A stretch of 64,000 bases of DNA. Origin: Silene conica (lineage: Eukaryota > Streptophyta > Magnoliopsida > Caryophyllales > Caryophyllaceae). Both the position numbers and the translations under genes were made by a program. Positions 34,609-46,600 of the stretch are shown one piece after another. Positions within the stretch are counted from its first letter, which is position 1. Each line of letters starts with the position of its first letter. The notes under the pieces were generated by a model that was not told the DNA's origin, did not search any database, and was given only the letters and a program-made list of their open reading frames with translations. The DNA is taken from the NCBI GenBank assembly GCA_029255685.2, contig CM055316.2, positions 82,148,861 through 82,212,860 of the forward strand, in the 5' to 3' direction.

Positions 34609-34702
34609 GTACGTACAACACTACTACGTATAACCGTATAAACACGACACTTTGACACTTCACTAGTTTTAGTCCGCTACCATACTGAAAAAAAGTCTCG
34701 TT

Positions 34703-35081
34703 ATGGCTAATAAGCTTAACAATTTCTTTGGCTTCTTTCTCGTACTTTGTGTAGTTTTTCTCCTTCTCTCGAACCCAGGTATGACCTCCGACTTTTTCTT
34801 ACAAGTACAGAAAAAACCGGCTTTACAATTAAGCTATCGACAATTTATAAAGTTCAAATCTCGACACCGTCGATTATTATCTATCAACTTAAACCCTGTG
34901 TTATTGAGTAGGATTGGAAGTGGAAGCGAAACTATGTCAAAGGCGGAGTAGGCTATGGGAAGGTATATGCCTAGACTCGGATAAATGCGATTTGCAATGC
35001 ATGACAAGGGAGCACGCCTCTGGTGGCGCTTGCCATCGGAGCGGCTTTGGCCTTGCTTGCTTCTGCTATTTCAATTGCTAA
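34703..35081 (+). CDS. Plant defensin, intact
   Basis: Two exons, 34703-34778 and 34912-35081, joined at ccag|gtatga and gagtag|gattgg, encoding 81 aa. Exon 1 is a hydrophobic secretion signal (residues 1 to about 25, MANKLNNFFGFF then a Leu/Val-rich core), and exon 2 holds the mature peptide. Cysteines at 34, 45, 51, 55, 66, 75, 77 and 81 give the spacing C-x10-C-x5-C-x3-C-x10-C-x8-C-x-C-x3-C. This is the plant defensin pattern, including the gamma-core (GGAC...CFC). An intron splitting signal from mature domain is typical of plant defensin genes. The product should be secreted and antimicrobial, though its target is unknown. It converges on the F-box gene at 35692. It is the only copy in the window with all eight cysteines. 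Confidence 0.93.
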
Positions 35082-35691
35082 ACTCTGGTTCGTATATGAA
35101 TGGAATAAATTAAAGTTGTAATAAAAATAAAACTTTGAGTCTTGTATCCGAATATGGTTGTTTTCTGTTTTAATTTGATGTACGAGACTAGAACGGATTC
35201 AAAATCAGACGAGACGGTCTAAATCATAAATCTAGTAATCTGTCATAGATAAAAACACTCAGTTAATGAACCAGTTACTGACAACTACAACTCGGGTTTT
35301 CATCCTTGCTTTGTCAACAACCTAAATCACGACATTTTCATATCTGCGGAAAGCAAGGACAGAAACCCGAGTTGTAGTAAGTAAAAGGTCAAAGGATTCA
35401 TAAGTTGAATGCTTTGGCCCAAACTTAACAATCAAACGGTAATAACAAGCTATTTGGCAATCAAGTACGAGAACATCATACAGCTGAACTTATCAGACGG
35501 TTTGATATTGCAAAACACCATTTAAGTCCGTAGCTATAGAACATTACAACAGTATTCGGATTCCAAAAAAGGTCTGTGCCGTTGTAGATAGTTGCTGCAA
35601 TGTTTAGTCACCGGTTTTGCGACAGCAGCAAAGAAGCAAAAAAAATGAATGAGGATTAACAAATTCAAACAGTCGAGACATTTGAGTCGAG

Positions 35692-37233
35692 TCAGTTTGT
35701 GTATATGAGTGTAAGTGAGCAAGTTTTAGAGGCTTTTGGACACTTCAGTATTTCTTTCTCCCTTTCCGAGTTCCTCTGTCGGCAATGAATAACCATCTGC
35801 TCCAAGGAGTTAGCATTCTCTAGGAAATAAAGGACCATTCTCGTCTCCCTTCTCGAACCCGAGAAATTCTTGACTTTGACGATCTTCAGGCCCGACAGAA
35901 CACACGAAGGAACAGGGTCAACACCCCATCCGATAAGAAACCACTGCATACATTCATCCAAGAAGGGAAACTTAGCAAAATAATCTATATTATATATCTA
36001 TATGTAACTACTAACTACCGACTCATAATGATCATTAACCTGCATCAGTGTGAGAGACTCTAAACGAGGCGAGTTATTAAGGAAGTCCAACAGCATATCG
36101 TTCCAGCCAACATTCAATCCTTGACAAAGCTTTAGTTGACTCAAATTCTGAAAAACGGGGAGCTCAAAATGACCAGTTGCAAGAGCCTTCAAAAGAAGAA
36201 AAAATCAGTCAGATTTCAAGCAATGCCAAAGTTATTTTACAGTATGATTTCAAACTGTCGAAGACTTGTAACTAATTACCTCCAAGCATGTACCGGATAA
36301 GTACAAGATCTCGCAGTTTGAAACACCTTTGATAAAATCAAGCATAGTGTTGCAAAGTTCTTGTTCCTTGTATTCATTAGCATAGAAATCAACCTCAAAA
36401 TGAGCATGAACCACGGAGTTCAAGTTGCTGATAACATATCGCTTTGGTAACCTTTCGTTATACTTCAGATAAACCAAGCTCGGTAGATTAAAATGAATCG
36501 AAGAAACAACGTGGTCGAGAAGTACACCAATTCCGACAGTATCAAGTTTCAACTTCTTCAGTACAGGATTAGAGAAAAAAAGATCAAATCCATTCCAATC
36601 ACATTCTCTTATCACCAATTCCTCGAGTACTGGGCAACCTAACAAAATCCGATTGAGACTATTTCCCGGGAATTCAACTTGTTTAAACAACAGCACTTTC
36701 AGACATGGAAATCTTACCAACTCCGGAGCACGCAGGATAAAGTTGCAACCCAACTTCAGAACCGTTAAATTCTGACAAACCAATTTAGGAAGTTGCATCT
36801 CAAAAGGGACACCCAATTTGACAGATAACTCGAGCTCAGGTAACTTATACAAGGAGAAGGCGACATTAATCCAATCAGTAACTATGTCATACCCAATGTG
36901 TTCTGCACATTTCAGCCTGAACCTTGTAACTGATGAACTCGTGCACTGATCCAATACCCGATCCACAAACCCCCTAAAACAATTACTTCTGTTTGCAGTA
37001 TTCAAACGGAATTGAGGGTGAATGGACAAAGAATCATCGAAATCAAGATTAGTGGTAAGTTTGTATAGGTCCTTCCACTTAGTCGACAGAATACTGGTAG
37101 CCACGGCGTATTTAGTGGGAAGCAAAGACAGAATATCGCCTAAAATGTCATCAGGTAAATTGCTGATACAGTCTGTTTTCTCGGTCTCTTGCAACTTCTG
37201 ACGAACCCCGCGCTTTCTTTGATCAAAACCCAT
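35692..37233 (-). CDS. F-box/LRR/FBD protein (module B)
   Basis: Three phase-0 exons: 36280-37233, 36040-36186 and 35692-35943, giving 450 aa. The F-box is near residues 22-65 (ISNLPDDILGDILSLLPTKYA, then STKWKDLY). LRR-like repeats follow (LPELELSVKLGV, LKLGCNF, CPVLEELVI, LPSLVYLKY), and exon 3 encodes the FBD region (PVPSCVLSGLKIVKV, then LEQMVIHC). Such proteins act as substrate receptors of SCF E3 ligases through SKP1; targets are unknown. The ATG at 37233 follows an acceptor-like 'atgttcggattg' region. The conserved TATA lies at 39019-39026, so the leader contains an intron now holding a Helitron (37664-38903). Exon 3 lacks the acidic linker found in module C. It converges with the intact defensin. 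Confidence 0.88.
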
Positions 37234-37663
37234 TGTTTCTTAACTCAACAATCCGAACATAGAAACACCAGTGTTACTATATTGATCAAAAGTTCGAATT
37301 CCTAATAACAATAACTATAGGAAAGGATCAATCAAGAATAATTTGAACATTTAACGCTCAAACATAAAGAATTTCACCCATAAACGGATAAACCATATAA
37401 AATCTCAAGAATCATCAACTATTTCATATGCAAACAGTTCCAAATAAATCGAACAAAAATGCGAGATGATCACAATTATACAGAAACCAATTGTGTGGGT
37501 CAATTCTACGATATCATAAAACCGTCTCATACAAGAATTATACAGAAAACAGCTACAAAGCAAGAAACATGAACTATTGTTTAACCCAGTACTAGCAGAT
37601 GGCGTGAAGAAACCAAAAGACAGTTAAAATAAGTTGAACCCAGTACTAACCGTACTCCATAAA

Positions 37664-38496
37664 TATATATTTTAAAAGGAATAGATTTTAAATGTCTCCT
37701 ATTGGTTCCTTGAAATAAGGAATTTATGGGCCCACCAAATTTTAGATTGATTTAATTTCTTTTTCTTCTATTTTCATAATTTTGATTTTTACTCGTCTCT
37801 AATTGCGTATTCTGATATTTTCTCATCCCTAATTAAAGTAATCGATTGCAGTATTACATTTTGTCATTGGCAATAAAATACGATATCATCAAATTATTGT
37901 TACTCGAATATTTAAATAACAATATACAACGGTCCAACAAGATACGATATTTAATGGTCCAAAAATTAAATCGGAAAAACAAAAAATTACAAACAACAAA
38001 AATAATTAGTTCAATAATTAAATTACATTATATTTTCCAATCAAATCAAATACAAGTTAAAATATCAAACAAGATAAAATACGGTAAAATACGATATACA
38101 ACGGTCCGATATATATCAAACTGATCATATTTTGCCAATGTCGTCATTAAAATGCGGTATATTGAGAAAACAAAAATCATGTATATTAGAACAAAAAATA
38201 GACTTTTGTTGATTTTAAATCTTTTAGTTGAAATTTTATTTAAATTCAACTAAAAATCTGCAAATATACATAAAAAACAAAAATCTTCTATATTAGCACA
38301 AAAAGTAGTTTTTTGTTGAATTTAATTTTTTTAGTTGAATTTAAATTTAAATACAATATAAGCAGTCCGATATCTATCAAAATGATCATATTTCGCTAAT
38401 GTCGTAGAATGTTTTGGGTAGTTACAAGGTCGAACTAAAAAATAATTTGGGTTGGTTACGATGATTCGGAACTTAGGACTAAATCCGTAAGCATAA

Positions 38497-38542
<46 letters not shown>

Positions 38543-38903
38543 TATCGGCTATTATCCGTCTTAAGTTTAAAACGAGTCAGTATCGTTCCTCATGAATTAT
38601 AGGACACATTTTATTTTCATCATGCATAATGTTTTTTTTGTATTATTCATTCTACATATATATTTGATCCGTCTTAAACTTAAACCGATAAGTCATCCTA
38701 AATAAGTTTTTTGTACTTTTATAATGTCAAGCAGATGCATTAGTTTTATTTGCGTCTAAGTCAAGTATATAATTTCTCTTTACTTTTACATTGATATTAC
38801 TCCGATACCAAAATCATATTTTTTTAAAATTTATTTACCTTCTTATTGATTTTTTTAATTCAATAAAATTAGACCCGTGCAATTTGCACGGGCGTAAAAC
38901 TAG
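37664..38903 (+). mobile_element. Helitron in the F-box 5'UTR intron, 1.24 kb
   Basis: The right end is a perfect hairpin (cccgtgcaatttgcacggg) followed by cgtaaaaCTAG (38900-38903) and then T, the Helitron 3' signature. The left end starts tatatattttaaaagg directly after 'ccataaa'. Paralogous empty sites at 7911 and 44590 read 'ccataaacacagtaaaaa' without interruption, which fixes both ends. It includes a (TA)n tract (about 38503-38539). No Rep/helicase. The 5' TC is degenerate. Confidence 0.85.
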
Positions 38904-39018
38904 TACAGTAAAAAGACGAAAATGGAAGAGATTTTACCAAGAAATCAGCAACTGTGAAGAAAAGGTAAACCCAATTCCACGCCCAAAGTGGGAGAGTGAT
39001 TTTTTCAACAATAAAACC

Positions 39019-39026
39019 GTTTTATA
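39019..39026 (-). promoter_or_regulatory. TATA box of F-box gene B
   Basis: Minus-strand TATAAAAC, followed by the conserved leader ('cactttgggcgtggaattg'). The same box and leader precede the F-box copies at 8186, 44792 and 49935. Without the Helitron it would lie about 550 bp from the ATG. Confidence 0.6.
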
Positions 39027-39176
39027 ATTTGAGTCACACTTAAATGTTCGTAAATTTGCAGTCTCGTTATGTAAGAAAATAAACTATTATTGTTTTTAAT
39101 TGATTAAAACGCTGAAGGAATGATAACTAATCAATTAGTCCATAATAAATTAAAAAATTGTTAATTGTTTACTTAA

Positions 39177-39469
39177 TGATAAAACTATTGTCTTTGCTTC
39201 CTACTAAATACGCCGTGGCTATCACTAGTATGTCGACTAAGTGGAGGGACCTATACAAACTTACGACTAATCTTGATTTCGATGATTCTTTGTCCATTCA
39301 CCCACAATTCCGTTTGAATACTGCAAACAGAAGTAATTGTTTTAGGGGGTTTGTGGATCAGGTATTGGATCAGTGCACGAGTTCATCAATTACAAAGTTC
39401 AGGCTGAAATGTGCAGAAAATATCGAGTATGACATAGTTACTGATTGGATTTATGTTGTCTTGTCCTTG
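39177..39469 (+). pseudogene. F-box fragment cut by an LTR remnant
   Basis: Plus-strand exon 1 sequence from LSLLPTKYAVA to VTDWIYVVLSL. The start and first half of the F-box are missing. It ends at 'ccttg' (39469), exactly where the fragment at 7300 is cut, and LTR-like sequence follows. An in-frame stop occurs at the junction. Confidence 0.85.
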
Positions 39470-39730
39470 TGACGAACGGACGTGTAGGTACACGTTTGAA
39501 GTTGTAAGCATTGATGGATGATGAAAGATTGATGGAACGATATTATGTATGTATTGATTTATAGGATTACGAATCCTACGACAACTAGGACTCCTAATTC
39601 TATTAGGATTATGAATCCTATCACAACTAGATTCCTATTTAAATTAGGATTTCCTATTCTAATTGGACTATAACACATTAGTTTTTATTAAACATAAAAT
39701 AAACTAAGACTAAAATACTACTAACATATT
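39470..39730 (-). mobile_element. LTR remnant, inverted relative to 6990-7299
   Basis: Begins 'tgacgaacggacgtgtaggt' and continues with 'gtttgaagttgtaagcattg' and 'gatgatgaaagattgatgga', the reverse complement of the segment ending at 7299. 'aggattacgaatcctacgac' follows. The far end is not clear. Confidence 0.6.
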
Positions 39731-39817
39731 CCACACGCTTCCCAAGTTGGTCGTGTGGGCTGTTTGCTCGTCCCCATGGGCTGGCCTTACGGGCATTGTT
39801 GGTCCATCTGTCGGAGT

Positions 39818-40264
39818 CAATATATATATATATTTAAAAGAGGAATTTTTCGAACGATTTCATTGGCTATTAATTTGGAGCGATTTTGTTGGCAATTTTT
39901 TTGTGTTCAGATCAGCACAAAAAATAAAATTTCAACTCATACTATACGTACAAAAGTGTGCAAAGCGGGTTTATTTTCAAAGGACCGGCTAGCCAAGAGC
40001 ATAGAGCGGCGAGGAGTGTTGGTAGGAGTAGAGAAGCATCATTTAGTTTTGCGTGGTAGTAGTGAAAACAAAGGTGGAGTCTTTATGTAATGATTATTCG
40101 CGTTTGTTGTTTCTGTTTTTCATAAGCGTACACACATAAAGCACAATAACAATATAGTTGATATAAGGCTTAGATTACGACTTTATATGGAATCATATAG
40201 TTTACGTCTTTACGATATCGTATCATAATACTCCTATAAGATTAGACATAGTATTTCGTAATAA
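39818..40264. other. Spacer with a second Helitron-like left end
   Basis: At 39818 'tatatatatatttaaaagag' and 'gaatttttcgaacgatttc' resemble the 5' end of the Helitron at 40265, so this may be a truncated or nested copy. Open frames at 39747-40090 show no domain. Confidence 0.4.
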
Positions 40265-41915
40265 TCTATCTATCTAAATATTTAAAAGAGAAATTTTTGG
40301 ATGATTTCTTTAGTATTGTTTTGTAGTGGTCCATAATTTATTATATTAACTACTTAATTTGTTTTAAAAAAATTTATTTAATTAAAGCTGTTATTTATGT
40401 AAGAGAAATTAAAAAAATCTTAATTAGATTTTACCATTATTAAATTATAAGTTTCCAAAACCTCAAACTCTACCACCTGTATAAGTATATAAGTATATAA
40501 ACCGTTGCGTCTATGTCAAAATTTGACGTTCATTATATCAAAATTTTGTATTGATTACGACATAATTTGATCTACTTAAGTAATCTATTTGTTTGTGATA
40601 CTGAGAAAGTAGAAACAACCTATTTTGCGAGCAATTTCTTTTCAATTTACGTCAAAGTTTCATAGTTCAATACTAAGACTATCACCGATGTATTTTCCCT
40701 TTGTATTGTGAGGCTATTTGTTTTATGAAGGATTAATACAAAGAGAATTACATATTTTTATCCGTAATAATGAAACAAATGAAACGACACATGCAAAGGC
40801 TACAATTTTTTACATAGAAGTGGAGATTAGGTAGCTTAAGATGATTGTTTTTTTATGATTATAATTACAAAAATTTTATATTACTCATCAAAAAATTCGG
40901 TTAAAAATTTGTTTATTTATCATATATTTAAAAGATGAATTTTTTAAACAAAGAGTTCAAGATTTGTAAACTATTTAGAAAAAAATAAAAATAAAAAATA
41001 TTAAAAAGATTACAATTACGTTAAAAGTTAAATGTAGAGTAAACTTAATGGTTTAACAAAATGAGGAAGTTATATTAAAAGATAATGTAAATTTGTCATG
41101 ATTACCTAATAAATGTAGAATTTTTGTAGAAGTCTTAAGAACAAGACTTCAAATATAATCCCCAAATCCAAAAAAAAAAAAAACTGACCAAACTCTCTAC
41201 GACTCCAAATCACATGAAATCCAAGTCAAAGCGTGAATGACTATTGAAAATTTGACTAGCTAAACCTTATTTCGTGTAAGATGGAGTTACAGAAGTTAAT
41301 TGTAATATAAATTACTCTTATAAGTCATAACTATGTAAGCCCATTATTAATATCGTTATATTTTAGTCTGTTTCTCAATATTTTTAAGTAAAATTACACC
41401 GTTTTCCAATCTTACACAAAATAAATCTAACCTAAAATAAAAATTACGCCACCTTTTTTCGAGTTTTCTATACCACTACCCATTTACTCCTGTTGATTTC
41501 AGATATTGGCTACGACCCTAATTGCAATACTACAACTCTAACTCACAAACTTTTATGATTGGAGAACTTAACCAGATACGAAAATATTGTTTAAGAAAGC
41601 AATACGAATTAGAAATCTATACAAAATTGAAAATTTAATACGAAGAAATTGTTTAAGAAAGCAGTACTTTATAACGTTAACACAAGAAAAATTAATTGGA
41701 AATATATTAGTAGTTGGCTACACTACTCAGTTAAAATTTGGAAAATATTGGATATACAATAGTCATAACTCATAAGCTGCATAAAAGTCATGATAAATCA
41801 AATTCGTCTATTATATTTGTTAAAAAAATATTTCCGATCAATGCAACAATTTCAAAATATATATTTAGAAATTATTTTGAATATTGCCCGGCCAACGGCC
41901 GGGCATGAACTCTAG
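40265..41915 (+). mobile_element. Helitron, 1.65 kb
   Basis: The left end is TCTATCTATCTAAATATTTA after an A. The right end is a strong hairpin (gcccggccaacggccgggc) followed by atgaactCTAG (41912-41915) and T. The interior is AT-rich and has no convincing gene, so it is non-autonomous. It lies just upstream of the diverged defensin copy at 41965. Confidence 0.85.
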
Positions 41916-41959
41916 TTTGTAACGATACTTGATACTTGTTGACCAGAAAATAACCCAGC

Positions 41960-42205
41960 CAAAACTCTATAAGCTTGTGATCCGACCTGAGAAAGTGTCC
42001 AACTTATTTGGCTTCTTCACTCTTTGTTGTACATTGGGAGCACACCTCTGGTATGGCCTCCAACCTTTTTGTTAGGCTATCGGAGGGCCGAAGGCATATG
42101 CCTAGACTCGGACAAATGCGATCTGCAATGCATGAAACGGGAGCACACTTCTGGTGGCACTCGCCAGTTGCCATCAGAGTGTCGTCTGCTATTTCAATTG
42201 CAGGG
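41960..42205 (+). pseudogene. Defensin pseudogene (module C)
   Basis: Contains the exon 1-like KLVIRPEK...LFGFF and, without a clear intron, exon 2-like sequence with GICLDSDKCDLQCM. The fifth cysteine position is CGC (Arg). Downstream of it the frame is shifted, so the last three cysteines and the stop are lost. Part of the defensin/F-box module. Confidence 0.75.
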
Positions 42206-42515
42206 ACAGAAACCCGAGGACGAGAAGTCGATAATAGCAAGTTGGTTGGCAATCAAGTACGAGAACATCAAAAAGCTGAACGTAAAACGGTTTGATATTG
42301 CAAAACACCATTACAAATTCCGACAGAAGGACCATTTAAGTCCCTGGCTATAGAACATTACAACAGTATTCGGATTCCAAAAAAGGTATGTGCCATTGTA
42401 GAAAGTTGTTGCAATGTTTAGTCACCGGTTTTGCGAGAAAACATTGCAACAACTTACACAACTCGCAATTCGACAGCAGCAACGAAGCAAAAAAAAGAAT
42501 GAGGGATTAACAAAT

Positions 42516-44123
42516 TCAAACAGTCGAGACATTTGAATCGAGACAGTTTGTGTATATGAGAGTAATTGAGCAAGTTTCAGAGGCTTTTGGAAACTTCAGT
42601 ATTTCTTCCACTCTTTCCCAGTTCCTCTGTCGGCAATGAATAACCATCTGCTCCAAGGCGTTAGCCTTCTCTAGGAAATAAAGCACCATTCTCGTCTCCA
42701 CTCTCAATCCCATGAAATTCTTGACTTTGATGATCTTCAACCCCGACAGAACACACGAAGGTACTGGGTGATCACCAAGCAAGCATTCGCTGTCTATTTC
42801 ATCATCATCAGTGTTCCATCCACTAAAATACCCCTACACACGTTCATCCAAGAAGCGAAACTATTATCTATCGACTCATAATGATATAGACTTTTGGAAA
42901 AACTCTGTACTAAAGTGATCATTAACCTGGGTCAGTGTGAGAGACTCTAACCGAGGCGAGTTATTAAGGAAGTCCAACAGCACTTCGTTCCAGCCAACAT
43001 TCAATCCTTGACAAAGCTTTAGTCGATTCAAATTCTGAAAAACGGGGAGCTCAAAATGACCAGTTGCAAGAGCCTTCAAAAGAAGAAAAAATCAGTCAGA
43101 TTTCAAGCAATGCCAAAGCTATTTTACAGTATGATTTCAAGTGTTGCAGACTTATAAGTTATAACTAATTACCTCCAAGCATTCACCGGTTAAGTACAAG
43201 ATCTCGCAGTTTGAGACACCTTTGATAATATCAAGCATAATGTTGCAAGCTTCTTCATTAGTATAGAAAGGAACCTCCAAATGAGCATGAACCACGGAGT
43301 TCAAGTTGATGATACAATACCGCTCTGGTAATTTTTCGTTATACTTCAGATAAACCAAGCTCGGTAGATTAAAATGAATCCTAGAACCATCAACTTGGTG
43401 GTCAAGAACATCACCACTTATTCCGACATCAAGTGTCAACTTCTTAAGTCCAGGATTACAGAAACAAGGATTAAATCCATTCCAACCACATTCTATTATC
43501 ACCAATTCCTCGAGTGATGGGGAACCAAACAAAATCCGATTGAGGCTATTTTCCGGGAATTCAACTTGTTTGAAAAACAGCACTTTCAAACATGGAAATC
43601 TTACAGAGGTCGGAGCACGCAGGATAAAGTTGCAACCCAACTTCAGAACCTTTAAATTCTGACGAACCAATTCAGGAAGTTGCAGGTCAAAAGGGACACC
43701 CAATTTGACAGATAACTCGAGTTCATGAGGGAACTTATACAAGGATAAGGCACCATTAATCCAATGAGTAACTACGTCATACTCGATATGTTCTTCACAT
43801 TTCAGCCTGAACCTTGTAACGGATGAACTCCTGCACTGATCCAATACCCGATCCACAAACCCCCTAAAACAATTACTTCTGTTTGCAGTATCCAAACGGA
43901 ATTCAGGGTGAATGGACAAAGAATCATCGAAATCAAGATTAGTGGTAAGTTTGTATAGGTCCCTCCACCTAGTCGACAGAATACTGGTAGCCACGGCGTA
44001 TTTAGTAGGAAGCAAAGACAGAATCTGGCCTAAAACGTCCTCAGGTAAAACACTGATACGGTCTGTTTTCTCGGTCTCTTGCAACTTCTGAAGAACCCTA
44101 CGCTCTCTTTGATCAGAATCCAT
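42516..44123 (-). CDS. F-box/LRR/FBD protein (module C)
   Basis: Three phase-0 exons: 43173-44123, 42927-43073 and 42516-42833, giving 471 aa. Same architecture as the copy at 35692: F-box near residues 22-65 (ISVLPEDVLGQILSLLPTKY), LRR-like middle, FBD in exon 3. Exon 3 begins GYFSGWNTDDDEIDSE, an acidic linker absent from copy B. The family stop codon after LIYTN has become TGT, so the protein runs nine residues further (to CLDSNVSTV). A 5'UTR intron probably runs from the donor near 44615 to the acceptor 'atgttag' near 44145. SCF substrate receptor by family; target unknown. Confidence 0.88.
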
Positions 44124-44791
44124 TGTTTCTTAACTCAACAATCCTAACATAGAAACACCATTGTTACTATATTGATCAAAGGTCGATTTCCTAATAACAA
44201 CTATACGAAAGGATCAATCAAGAATAATTTGAACATTTAACCTTCAAACATCAAGAAATTCACCCCTAAACCATACAAAATCTCAAGAATCATCAACTAT
44301 TTCATATGCAGACGGTTCCAAATAAATCGAACAGAAATGCCAGATGATCACAATTACCAGAATCATCTGTAACTAAAGACATGAACTAGACCCAATTATG
44401 TGGGTCGATTCTACAATATCATGAAACTGTCTCATACAAGAAAACAGCTACAAAGCAAGAAACATAACATATTTTAACGTAAATTATCCTAGCAAATGGC
44501 GTGAGAAAACAAAAGACAGTTAAAATAAGTATAACCCAGTACTTTTCTTTCAAATTACAGTCTTACAGTACTAATGGTAGTCCATAAACACAGTAAAAAG
44601 AACGAAAATGGAAGAGTTTTTACCAAGAAATCAGAAAATGTGAAGAAAAGGTAAACCCACTTGCAGGAGGGAAGCTTTTAGACAGTAAGATGATGAGGAA
44701 GGATATCAGGATACCCAATTCCACGCCCAAAGTGGGAGAGTAGTCCTTCTGGCAGAAGGGCGATTTTTCGACGTAATTATTGTGTAAAACC

Positions 44792-44799
44792 GTTTTATA
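44792..44799 (-). promoter_or_regulatory. TATA box of F-box gene C
   Basis: Minus-strand TATAAAAC in the conserved upstream block shared by all four F-box copies. Confidence 0.6.
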
Positions 44800-45117
44800 G
44801 TTTGGAGTCACCCTTAATTTTTTAACTAATAAGATGGCAGACACATTATGTAAGAAAATAAACTTTTTTTAGGTTGATTAAAACGAGAAGCAAATAAGCA
44901 ATGATAAATTGCTAATTATATGTGTAATTAATTAGTCCATATTAAATTTAAAAATATTGTTTAATTGTTTATTTAATGATATAATTAGACCTGATAAATG
45001 GGTCACCCATGTCGGGTTGGGATACGTTAGTTTGGATTGAGTCATTTTCCGATGGGTTTGGATGGATACATTATGAAATTATAAAATATTGTTCAAATGT
45101 TTATTTAATGATAAAAC

Positions 45118-45304
45118 ACAAATTCTTATTTGCAACGGCACTATCCGTCGCAAGCTTATGACGGATACCGTTTTCTCTCATAAAATACCCACTTTTTCTC
45201 TCTCTTAAACACTATTTTTGTGGTCCCCTTTCTCCACTAACTCATTTTGTATCTCACAAAATATCCATTACAAATAGTGACCCGTCGCAAGCAAGACTTA
45301 CTAA
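45118..45304. mobile_element. MITE with 'atacccactttttctctctc' interior
   Basis: Related over its length to 56757-56936: 'gacggataccgttttctctca' (here slightly altered), 'tggtcccctttctccactaa' and 'cccgtcgcaagcaagactta'. The ends carry inverted 'ttgtgacgg'-type motifs. Target-site duplication not resolved. Confidence 0.65.
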
Positions 45305-45599
45305 TGATAAAACTAGACCTGACAAAAAGGTCATCTAGGTCAAGATTGGATACATCGGTTTGGGTCAAGTCATTTTCATGTTTAAGAATTCGGTTTGGAT
45401 CGCATCAAGTCATAAGCTCGTATATAGACCTGGTAATCTGACCCAACCCGAATTAGCTAACCCGTACCCAACACCCATACTCAATACCCGAACTTGATTC
45501 ACACCTGAATTAACCCGACCCAATATAATCTGGCTGAAATGTTTATTGTTACCCGCGAATTATTATCCATAAATAAGTTGATATTTGATAATTGTTGGC

Positions 45600-46258
45600 C
45601 AGAAAATGACCTATCCCGAACTAACCCGATCCAAATCCGACTTGATTAACTCGTTTGCTAGATCCACTCGTAGACACTTCACTTCACTACCATAGTGGAA
45701 AAAAAGACCGGTCATGACTCGTGGCTAAGTGTCACGGTCCGGCACTTGCCGGATCGTGGTGCACACCCTTACACGATTCTAGGGCAAGAATGCAAGCAAC
45801 AAGGGTCTCATACTAGTGAGGGATCACCCACTAGCACGTATCTCGGGTCTCGGGGTGTGTGTCGGGAATCCGAGTCACGATTATCAACGTCCGGCACACG
45901 AATGCAATAAAAGTAAGCAATACGATTACTGAAAGCAATAAGAAAGTATAAACAAGCAAATTTGATATTTCTTATCTTGTAGCCGTGAACATTGAAATTG
46001 CAGAATAATTATACGTTTTTTAAACTCCTAAAAATGTTTCTTAAACTAAAAACGAGACTCCAAGCTTTCAACACGCAGGAAGTAGACTTGGAGTACTAAA
46101 TGATATAAAAAAACTAGAAATGAAAATACAAAAGCGACATAAGAAATCTAAGGACTCGAAGTGAAAGGACCGCACGCGCAAATTATTGGCTATGAGACTA
46201 GATTTGCGGCTAAAATATGCGTATCCTTACACTAAGTTTGTGATCCGACCTGAAACCC
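45600..46258 (+). pseudogene. Defensin 5' fragment split by a solo LTR (module D, copy 1)
   Basis: Sequence from 'tgattaactcgtttgctaga' to 'catgactcgtggctaag', resuming after the LTR with 'tttgtgatccgacctgaa', matches the promoter and exon 1 start of the copy at 46259-46400. Only the 5' part is duplicated. Confidence 0.75.
45730..46231 (+). mobile_element. Solo LTR, 502 bp
   Basis: Starts TGTCACGGTCCGGCAC and ends TATCCTTACA, that is TG...CA. An exact 5-bp target-site duplication (CTAAG) lies at 45725-45729 and 46232-46236. There is no internal region, so it arose by LTR-LTR recombination. The superfamily cannot be told from the LTR alone. Confidence 0.88.
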
Positions 46259-46344
46259 GATCCAAATCTCACTTGATTAACCCGTTTGCTAGATCCACCC
46301 GTAGACACTTCACTTCACTACCATAGTGAAAAAATAAGACTGGT

Positions 46345-46600
46345 TATGACTCATGACTCATGGCTAAACTTGTGATCCGACCTGAAAAGTGTCAGAAATT
46401 ATTTGGCTTCTTCAATCTTTGTTGTACGTTGGGTAGTTTTTCTCTTCTTTCGGGCATAGGTATGGCCTCCAACTTTTTGGTTCGGCTATGGGATGACCGA
46501 GGGCATATGCCTAGACTCGGACAAACGCGATTTGCAATGCATGACAACGGAGCGCACACCTCTGATGGCACTTGCCAGCTTCAAAAAGCAAGGACAGAAA
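46345..46600 (+). pseudogene. Defensin pseudogene (module D, copy 2)
   Basis: MAKLVIRPEKCQKLFGFF starts an exon 1-like region. Exon 2-like sequence shows GICLDSDKRDLQCM, so the third cysteine is Arg. The frame then drifts and the C-terminal cysteines are missing. No usable intron signals. Confidence 0.75.

Noticed and set aside
39747-40090. Overlapping frames at the second Helitron-like left end
   Set aside because: Two frames overlap in the same region, neither with a domain, and composition matches transposon DNA.
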